Assembly: GCA_964387935.1 (NCBI GenBank)
Contig: CAYLZN010000082.1
Location: 1 to 19,211 of the forward strand
DNA: 19,211 nucleotides
DNA from: CAYLZN01 sp964387935
GTDB taxonomy: Bacteria; Acidobacteriota; Vicinamibacteria; Vicinamibacterales; JAFNAJ01
Direction: 5' to 3'
Positions 14,000-19,211 of this stretch are shown here, piece by piece (the first letter of the stretch is position 1; every line of letters starts with the position of its first letter). The notes beneath the pieces were generated by a model. That model was not told the origin of the DNA, did no database searches, and saw only the letters and a list, made by a program, of their open reading frames with translations. Both the position numbers and the translations under genes were made by a program.

Positions 14000-14977
14000 A
14001 TGAAGGGCGAGTGGGAGGTCCGGATCGATCCGTGGGCGGTGGAGTACGGGGCCGAAACGCCAGGTGTGAGCGGCGCCGAGGAGGAGGTCGCCGAGCAGGT
14101 CGATCTCGACGTGGAACGCCCGGCCGGTGAGTGGCACGCGATCCCGGCGACCTCGACCCGCCTCGACGGCCCCGTCTGCTTCGTGGACGGCGTGCGCCGC
14201 ATCGACGTGCGACTGCTGGTGACGCGCGGCGCGCACGTCGTGCATGGGGCGGCTGGCAGTTTCGGCGTCGGCGCCGTGCGCGCCGACGGTGTGCGAGCGG
14301 CCTTCACGGATCTCGAGGTGGGACGCCTGGTGATCTTCGGCAGCGGGCAGCGGCCCGCAGGTCCCCTCGACCTGGGCCAGGGGCTGACCTACGTCCCGCG
14401 CTCGGCCGCCGACGCCGACGCCGACGCGCCCCTGCGAGCGCTGCACGAGGACATGCGCGGCGCCGAGTCGGCCCTTGCCGCGCGATTGTCGGCCGCGGGT
14501 GCGCTGGTCGTCGCCGACGGTCCCCTCAACCTGGGGACCTCACAGGCGACGACAGGCACGGTCGTCGGCTTCGTGAAACGCCTCTTCCGAACGTACGTCG
14601 CCGAGGATCAGCTCGCGGTCGTCCGGCGGCTCGCGACAGGCCATCGCACGCCTGTGTTCCTGATCCGCGGGCGGTTTGCGCGGTACTCGTGGTTCACGCG
14701 GCTCGGACCTCCGCTGCGCATGGAGTCCGAGTTCACCGGGATCGTTCGTCTCGAGGTCGCCGAGGGCGTGGGCGCGGCAGAAGCCGTGCGGCTGGCCGCT
14801 CGCCTCACCGGGTGGCTGCCGTCTTTCGCGCCGACGCGCGCGCGCGATCCCCGCGCGCCGCAGAACCTGGTGCCCATCGGCGCGCTCGAGCGGCACCTGC
14901 GACACCGGCTGGGCGACCAACGGCTGATCCGGCGCCGGCTGGCCACGCTGCTCGCCAGGGAGTCCGCCCATGCCTGA
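14000..14977 (+). CDS. nurA: NurA-domain 5'-3' nuclease
   Basis: The 325-residue protein has the marks of the NurA family: the acidic metal site in CFVDGVRRIDVR (Asp63), a second in LVVADGPLNLG (Asp173), and GTVVGFVKRLFRTYV (Lys193), which matches the conserved GxxK segment. The C-terminus has NLVPIGALERHLRH, a typical NurA tail. NurA forms a ring on the HerA hexamer; together they resect DNA ends to leave 3' overhangs for recombination. The start at ATG 14000 gives a sensible N-terminus (MKGEWEVRIDPWAVEYG); an in-frame ATG at 13895 would run into the divergent gene. Its end overlaps herA by 8 bases. The identification rests on motifs and on the HerA neighbour. Confidence 0.85.
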   Translation: MKGEWEVRIDPWAVEYGAETPGVSGAEEEVAEQVDLDVERPAGEWHAIPATSTRLDGPVCFVDGVRRIDVRLLVTRGAHVVHGAAGSFGVGAVRADGVRAAFTDLEVGRLVIFGSGQRPAGPLDLGQGLTYVPRSAADADADAPLRALHEDMRGAESALAARLSAAGALVVADGPLNLGTSQATTGTVVGFVKRLFRTYVAEDQLAVVRRLATGHRTPVFLIRGRFARYSWFTRLGPPLRMESEFTGIVRLEVAEGVGAAEAVRLAARLTGWLPSFAPTRARDPRAPQNLVPIGALERHLRHRLGDQRLIRRRLATLLARESAHA

Positions 14978-16676
14978 GACCGCACCGTCGCTCGTGGGGC
15001 TCGTGCTCGGCTCGCGCGACGCGACGCCGCTGGAGTTCTGGGTGGGCGTCCGCGAGGGCGAGCGCCTGCAGCTCGACGACTTGGTGTCGGTGCAGACGGT
15101 GCTTGGCGACAATGCGGTGCGCTTCTACGGCGTGGTGGACAGCGTCGCCAAGCGCTTCGAGGGCAGCGAATTCGACACCGACGCGTTCAGGGTGGCCGAC
15201 GGCACGCTGCCGGCCGACGTGTCGTACGTCGCACACGTCCAGGTGACGCGGGTGGACCCCGAGGTGTTCGTGCCCCCGGCGCCGGGCGACGCCGTACACG
15301 TGGTGCGCGGCGAGGAGTTCGCCCGCGCGCTCTACTTCGACCGCATGGCGCGTCGCGTGCCCATCGGCCTGACGCGCACCGGCGAGCCGGTCCAGGCCAA
15401 CCTGGAATTCCTCGACGGCACGCGCGGGGCGCACGCGTCGATCAGCGGCGTGTCGGGCGTCGCGACCAAGACGTCGTACGCCTCGTTCCTGCTCTACGCC
15501 CTGTTCCACTCCGACGTCCTCGGCGTGGACAAGGCCAACACCAGGGCCCTCATCTTCAACGTCAAGGGTGAAGACCTGTTGTGGCTCGACCGGCCGAACC
15601 GCCGCCTCACGCCGGACGCGCGCGAGGACTACGCGCGGCTCGGTCTGCCCGTCGGCCCGTTCCGCAGCGTCGCGCTCTACGCGCCGACGCGGAAGGGCTC
15701 GACGACGCCCATGCCGGATACCGGGAGCCGGCAGGAGGGGATCCGGCCCTACGTCTGGACCCTGCGGGAGTTCGCGCGCGACCGCCTGCTGCGGTTCGTG
15801 TTCGCAGATGCCGAGGATGCGCGGGCGCAGATTCACCTCGTGATCGCGCGCGTGGAACAGGCGCTCGAGCGGGCGGCCCGCGACGGGCTCGCCGACGAGG
15901 CGGCCCTTCGGGTGCAGATCGCCTCGACGGATCCGGGCATCCCCGACGTGGACGCGAAGATCACGTCGTTCGGCGACCTGGTCGAGCTGCTCGACGGGCC
16001 GGCCCTGCAGGTGATGATGCGCGGCGCGCCTGTCGCCCCCGGCACGCTGGACGCGTTCCGGCGGCGACTCCACGGGGCGGCGGAGCGTCTCGGGCACCTC
16101 GTGAGCGGCCAGTCCGAGGCGCGTAACCGTTCGATCGACTGGCAGGGGTCGCAGGTGACCGTGGTCGACATCCACACGCTCCACGCCACGGCGCAGCTCT
16201 TCGTGGTCGGCGTGCTGCTGAAACGGATGATGGACCAGAAGGAGGCGCAGGGAGGCTCGCGGCCGCTCGTGTTCGTCGTGCTCGACGAGCTGAACAAGTA
16301 CGCCCCGCGGGACGGGTGGAGCCCGCTGCACGGCGTGCTGCTCGACATCGCCGAGCGAGGCCGGTCGCTCGGCGTCTCGCTGTTCGGCGCGCAGCAGACC
16401 GCGAGCGAGGTCGAGCGGCGCATCGTCGGAAACGCCGCGCTCAAGGTGGTGGGGCGCCTCGATGCCGCGGAGGCGGAGCGCAGCGAGTACGGGTTCCTCA
16501 CGAGGGTCGGACGCGTGCGGGCGTCGCTGCTGCAGCCGGGCTCCATGATCGTGTCGCAGCCGGAGATTCCGATGGCGGTGCTGGTGCGGTTCCCGTTCCC
16601 GTGCTGGGCGACGAGGCCGGACGAGGCCGCCGACCTGCCGTCCCGTCCCGACCCGTTCGCGCGCACGGACCTGTGA
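14970..16676 (+). CDS. herA: HerA-like DNA translocase ATPase
   Basis: The 568-residue protein fits the HerA/DUF87 class of the FtsK-HerA superfamily. An N-terminal HAS-barrel-like beta domain (about 5-100) precedes the ATPase core. The P-loop is ISGVSGVATKTSY (158-170, Lys167), which differs from the canonical GxxGxGKS/T. Walker B is LVFVVLDELNKYAP (433-446, Asp439-Glu440). GAQQTASEVERRIVGN (473-488) matches the conserved sensor region, and the C-terminal part (517-545) is the family tail. HerA is a hexameric pump that drives DNA into NurA. The ATG lies within the nurA end, and the stop shares one base with the sbcD start. Confidence 0.9.
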   Translation: MPETAPSLVGLVLGSRDATPLEFWVGVREGERLQLDDLVSVQTVLGDNAVRFYGVVDSVAKRFEGSEFDTDAFRVADGTLPADVSYVAHVQVTRVDPEVFVPPAPGDAVHVVRGEEFARALYFDRMARRVPIGLTRTGEPVQANLEFLDGTRGAHASISGVSGVATKTSYASFLLYALFHSDVLGVDKANTRALIFNVKGEDLLWLDRPNRRLTPDAREDYARLGLPVGPFRSVALYAPTRKGSTTPMPDTGSRQEGIRPYVWTLREFARDRLLRFVFADAEDARAQIHLVIARVEQALERAARDGLADEAALRVQIASTDPGIPDVDAKITSFGDLVELLDGPALQVMMRGAPVAPGTLDAFRRRLHGAAERLGHLVSGQSEARNRSIDWQGSQVTVVDIHTLHATAQLFVVGVLLKRMMDQKEAQGGSRPLVFVVLDELNKYAPRDGWSPLHGVLLDIAERGRSLGVSLFGAQQTASEVERRIVGNAALKVVGRLDAAEAERSEYGFLTRVGRVRASLLQPGSMIVSQPEIPMAVLVRFPFPCWATRPDEAADLPSRPDPFARTDL

Positions 16677-17839
16677 TGCGCATCGTCCACACGAGCGACT
16701 GGCACGCCGGGCGCGTCTGGAAGGGGCGCGACCGCCTGCCGGAACTGCAGGACGTGCTCGAGCACCTCGGTCACTTCATCGAGCGCGAGCGCGTGGACCT
16801 CGTGCTGATGTCAGGCGACGTGTTCGACAGCGCCATGCCCTCGGCCGAGGCCGAGCGCGCCGTGACGACGTTCTTCAAGCGTCTCGGGAGGGCCAGGGTG
16901 CCGTCGGTCGTCATCGCAGGCAACCACGACAGCGCGGCGCGGCTCGAGGCCTGGGGCCTGCTGGCCGAACTCGTCGGGGTGCACGTGCGCGGCGTGCCGC
17001 GCGACGCCGACCGGGGCGGCGTCGTCGAGCTCGACGTCGCGACGGGGGAGCGGGCGCGCGTGGCGGCGCTGCCGTTTGCGCGGCCCGGGCAGCTCGTCGA
17101 GGCGCTGACCGTGGCCCACGATCTCACGGAGGCCCGGCAGCAGTATGCCTCGCTGATGCAGGAGATGCTGGCGCGCCTCTCGACGGGGTTCGCGGCCGAG
17201 GCCGTGAACCTGGTCGTGGCGCACACGGACCTCGCGGGCGCCGTGGCGAGCGGGTCGGAGCGCGTGGTGACGCTTGGTGAAGGCTGGGCCGCCACACCGC
17301 AGGCCTTGCCGGCGCAGGCGCACTACGTGGCGATGGGACATATCCACCGGCCGCAGTCCGTGCCGGCGGCGGCCGCGCCCACGCGCTACGCCGGGTCACC
17401 GCTGCAGCTCGATTTCGGCGAAACCGGCGAAACGAAGTCGTTCGTGCTGATCGAGGCCGAGCCCGGCCTGCCCGCCCGCGTCGCCTGCGTGCCCTATCAG
17501 GGATTGCGGGAGCTGGGGCAGTTCCGGGGCACGTGGCCGGAACTGGAGGCCGCGGCGGAGGAACTGGGACGGTATGGGTACCTTCGCGCCCAGCTCCGCC
17601 TGGAAGCGCCGGACCCCGATCTCGGCCGGCGGGCGCGCCGCCTGCTGCCAAATCTCGTGGTGGTGGATGTCGAGCTTCCTGTCGACCGCGTCGTTGACGA
17701 CCTGGACAAGGCGCCGGCGACAGCGCCGCCCCGCGATCACTTTGCCGCGTTCTACCGGCGTGCGCACCAGCGAGAGCCGGCCCCGGAGACGCTGGCGCTC
17801 TTCGAAGAGCTGTACCTGAACGCCGGGGCGGAGGACTGA
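16676..17839 (+). CDS. sbcD: Exonuclease SbcCD, subunit D (Mre11-type phosphoesterase)
   Basis: The 387-residue protein has all Mre11/SbcD metallophosphoesterase motifs in order: HTSDWHAG (5-12), SGDVFDSA (46-53), AGNHDSAARLE (81-91), VAHTDLAG (181-188) and GHIHRPQ (221-227). These residues bind two Mn ions. SbcD is the nuclease of the SbcCD complex, which opens hairpin and protein-blocked DNA ends. Residues about 300-345 form the capping domain and the charged C-terminus should contact SbcC. The ATG overlaps the herA TGA by one base (TGATG), so translation is coupled. Length and motif order are normal, with no sign of decay. Confidence 0.94.
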   Translation: MRIVHTSDWHAGRVWKGRDRLPELQDVLEHLGHFIERERVDLVLMSGDVFDSAMPSAEAERAVTTFFKRLGRARVPSVVIAGNHDSAARLEAWGLLAELVGVHVRGVPRDADRGGVVELDVATGERARVAALPFARPGQLVEALTVAHDLTEARQQYASLMQEMLARLSTGFAAEAVNLVVAHTDLAGAVASGSERVVTLGEGWAATPQALPAQAHYVAMGHIHRPQSVPAAAAPTRYAGSPLQLDFGETGETKSFVLIEAEPGLPARVACVPYQGLRELGQFRGTWPELEAAAEELGRYGYLRAQLRLEAPDPDLGRRARRLLPNLVVVDVELPVDRVVDDLDKAPATAPPRDHFAAFYRRAHQREPAPETLALFEELYLNAGAED

Positions 17840-17840
17840 C

Positions 17841-19211
17841 GTGCGGCCGTTGCGGCTCGAGGTCGAAGGCTTCGCGTGCTATCGGGATCGCCAGCCACCC
17901 CTGGACCTGTCCAGCCTGTCGCTGTTTGCGATCGCCGGGCCGACGGGCTCGGGGAAGTCCACCATTCTGGACGCCATGCTGTACGCGCTGTACGGGAACG
18001 TGCCGCGCATGGGACGCCAGGGCATCACCGAGCTGGTGTCGCACGGGCGCGACGTGCTGACGGTCGTCTTCGACTTCCGCGTGCATGACCGGGACTACCG
18101 CGTGGTCCGCAGCCTCAGGAAAGCGAAGCGGGCCGCATCGACCGCCGTGCTCGCCGAGCTGACGGATCGCGGGGAGAAGAGCCTGGCCGATGGCGTGTCG
18201 GACGTGGATACCCGGCTGCGCGAGCTCGTGGGGCTGGACTTCGCGGCGTTCACCCAGACGGTGATTCTCCCGCAGAACGAATTCGCGCGTTTCCTCCAGA
18301 GTCGTCCCAAGGAGCAGCGCGCCATCCTGCAGTACTTGCTGCGACATTCGGTGTACGAGCGAATGCGGGCCGAGGCGGCCCGGCGGAAGGACGCGCTGGA
18401 ACACGACCTGCGCACCAGGTCCGAGCAGCTCGAGCCGCTGCGCGACGCGACACCCGACGCGTTGCTCGCGCGCGAGGCCGCCTGGGGCCAGGCGCGAACG
18501 ACCCGCGAGGCTGCCCGGCAGGCACGCGACGAGGCCGCGACCGTGGCGCAGCAGGCCCGGGCACGTCGCCAGCTGACGCTGGACCTCGAGACGTGTCGCG
18601 CGGCGGCGGCGCGACTCGAGGCCCTGGGTCCTGACGTCGCCGCCCTCGAGCAGGAACTGATCGCGGCTCGTCATGCCCTCGCGGTGCAGCCTGCCCTGGA
18701 GGCTCTCGCCCGAGCCCGGCAGCGCCTGGACGCGTGCCGAGACGACAGCCGCCGGGTGCACGCGAGCCTGCGCGAGCTGCAGCAGGCACTCGCGGCGGCG
18801 ACGCAACAGCAGCAGGCCGTCGGCGTCGGGGCCGCACAGGTGGAGCCTCTCCGCCGGTTCGTCCAGCAGCTCGACGAAATCAGGAACGATGTCGAGCGGT
18901 TGCCGGCGGTTGAACAGGCGCTCACACGCGCCCGGAGGGCGGTCGCGTCGGCGGCAGCAGTCACCGCAACCGCCCGCACGTCAGCGGCGTCGCTCCGATC
19001 CCAGCACGAGCTGGCCCTCGAGGCCCTGAAGGGTGCGAGGGAGGCGGCCGGGGCGGTGGCTTACGACGCAGTTCGCCATGCTCGCGTCGATGCGCACCGC
19101 GACGCGGCGACGCGCGCCCGGGCGCTCCACAAGGACATCGAGGACCTGGAGCGCCGGGTGCAGGCGGCGACTCGGCAACTGCACGCCGCGTCTGCCACCG
19201 TCGAGACCTGC
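17841..19211 (+). CDS. sbcC: Exonuclease SbcCD, subunit C (Rad50-type SMC ATPase), N-terminal part
   Basis: The frame starts at a GTG one base after the sbcD stop and stays open for 457 codons to the window edge. The N-terminus is (M)RPLRLEVEGFACYRDRQP, and the Walker A is AGPTGSGKST (32-41). It is followed by LDAMLYALYG, as in Rad50/SbcC. The Q-loop region FTQTVILPQNEFARFLQ (137-153) leads into RPKEQRAILQYLLR. From about residue 180 the sequence becomes a long Glu/Arg/Ala/Leu/Gln-rich coiled coil. The zinc hook, signature motif and Walker B lie beyond the window. SbcC gates the nuclease by ATP-driven closing and tethers DNA ends. No ATG fits the N-terminus, so the GTG start is the natural choice. 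Confidence 0.94.
   Translation, partial: MRPLRLEVEGFACYRDRQPPLDLSSLSLFAIAGPTGSGKSTILDAMLYALYGNVPRMGRQGITELVSHGRDVLTVVFDFRVHDRDYRVVRSLRKAKRAASTAVLAELTDRGEKSLADGVSDVDTRLRELVGLDFAAFTQTVILPQNEFARFLQSRPKEQRAILQYLLRHSVYERMRAEAARRKDALEHDLRTRSEQLEPLRDATPDALLAREAAWGQARTTREAARQARDEAATVAQQARARRQLTLDLETCRAAAARLEALGPDVAALEQELIAARHALAVQPALEALARARQRLDACRDDSRRVHASLRELQQALAAATQQQQAVGVGAAQVEPLRRFVQQLDEIRNDVERLPAVEQALTRARRAVASAAAVTATARTSAASLRSQHELALEALKGAREAAGAVAYDAVRHARVDAHRDAATRARALHKDIEDLERRVQAATRQLHAASATVETC

Noticed and set aside
15441..15479. HerA as an inactive pseudo-ATPase because of its unusual Walker A
   Set aside because: The Lys-Thr of the P-loop, Walker B Asp-Glu and the sensor motif are all present, and the gene sits in an intact operon, so a variant loop is more likely than loss of function.
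17124..18806. 560-codon minus-strand frame opposite sbcD and sbcC
   Set aside because: It is antisense to SbcD and SbcC, which have complete motif sets; its own product is Arg/Pro-rich without motifs.

Overview
The window is a very GC-rich, densely coded bacterial chromosome segment with strong G/C third-position bias and short intergenic gaps. No rRNA, tRNA, CRISPR array, IS element or phage gene was seen. The gene content would fit a soil or sediment Acidobacteriota-like heterotroph: [NiFe]-hydrogenase maturation genes, a membrane-anchored Ser/Thr kinase, a CBM9/DUF5916 protein, and an archaeal-style NurA-HerA pair next to SbcCD. This placement is inferred from gene content only.

Layout. 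(1) 1-2216, minus strand: a winged-helix regulator, then hypC-hypE-hypA-hypB, with hypB cut by the window edge. This is a [NiFe]-hydrogenase maturation operon in which hypD is missing between hypC and hypE. (2) 2311-4800: a class I/II PLP aminotransferase (plus) converges on an APC-family amino-acid permease (minus). The permease start codon lies in a perfect hairpin that competes with upstream hairpins. (3) 4928-6564, plus strand: an unrecognised small membrane protein, then a NapH-like membrane ferredoxin preceded by an FNR/CRP-like dyad. (4) 6565-7074: a 510-bp non-coding stretch with a strong hairpin and a heptamer tandem-repeat tract. (5) 7075-12642, minus strand: HEAT-repeat membrane protein, processive family 2 glycosyltransferase, Ser/Thr kinase fused to a degenerate class III cyclase domain, and a lipoprotein. 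This looks like an envelope or exopolysaccharide module with its own signalling protein. (6) 12754-13932, minus strand: a CBM9/DUF5916 secreted protein that ends abruptly in a second heptamer-repeat tract. (7) 14000-19211, plus strand: nurA-herA-sbcD-sbcC, tightly overlapping, a DNA double-strand-break end-processing operon. sbcC runs off the window.

The most notable observations are the heptamer-repeat family (two tracts, one forming the aberrant 3' end of a truncated gene), the NurA-HerA-SbcD-SbcC operon, the kinase fused to a degenerate cyclase domain, and the competing-hairpin leader of the permease. All functional calls rest on motif reading by eye. No database search was run.
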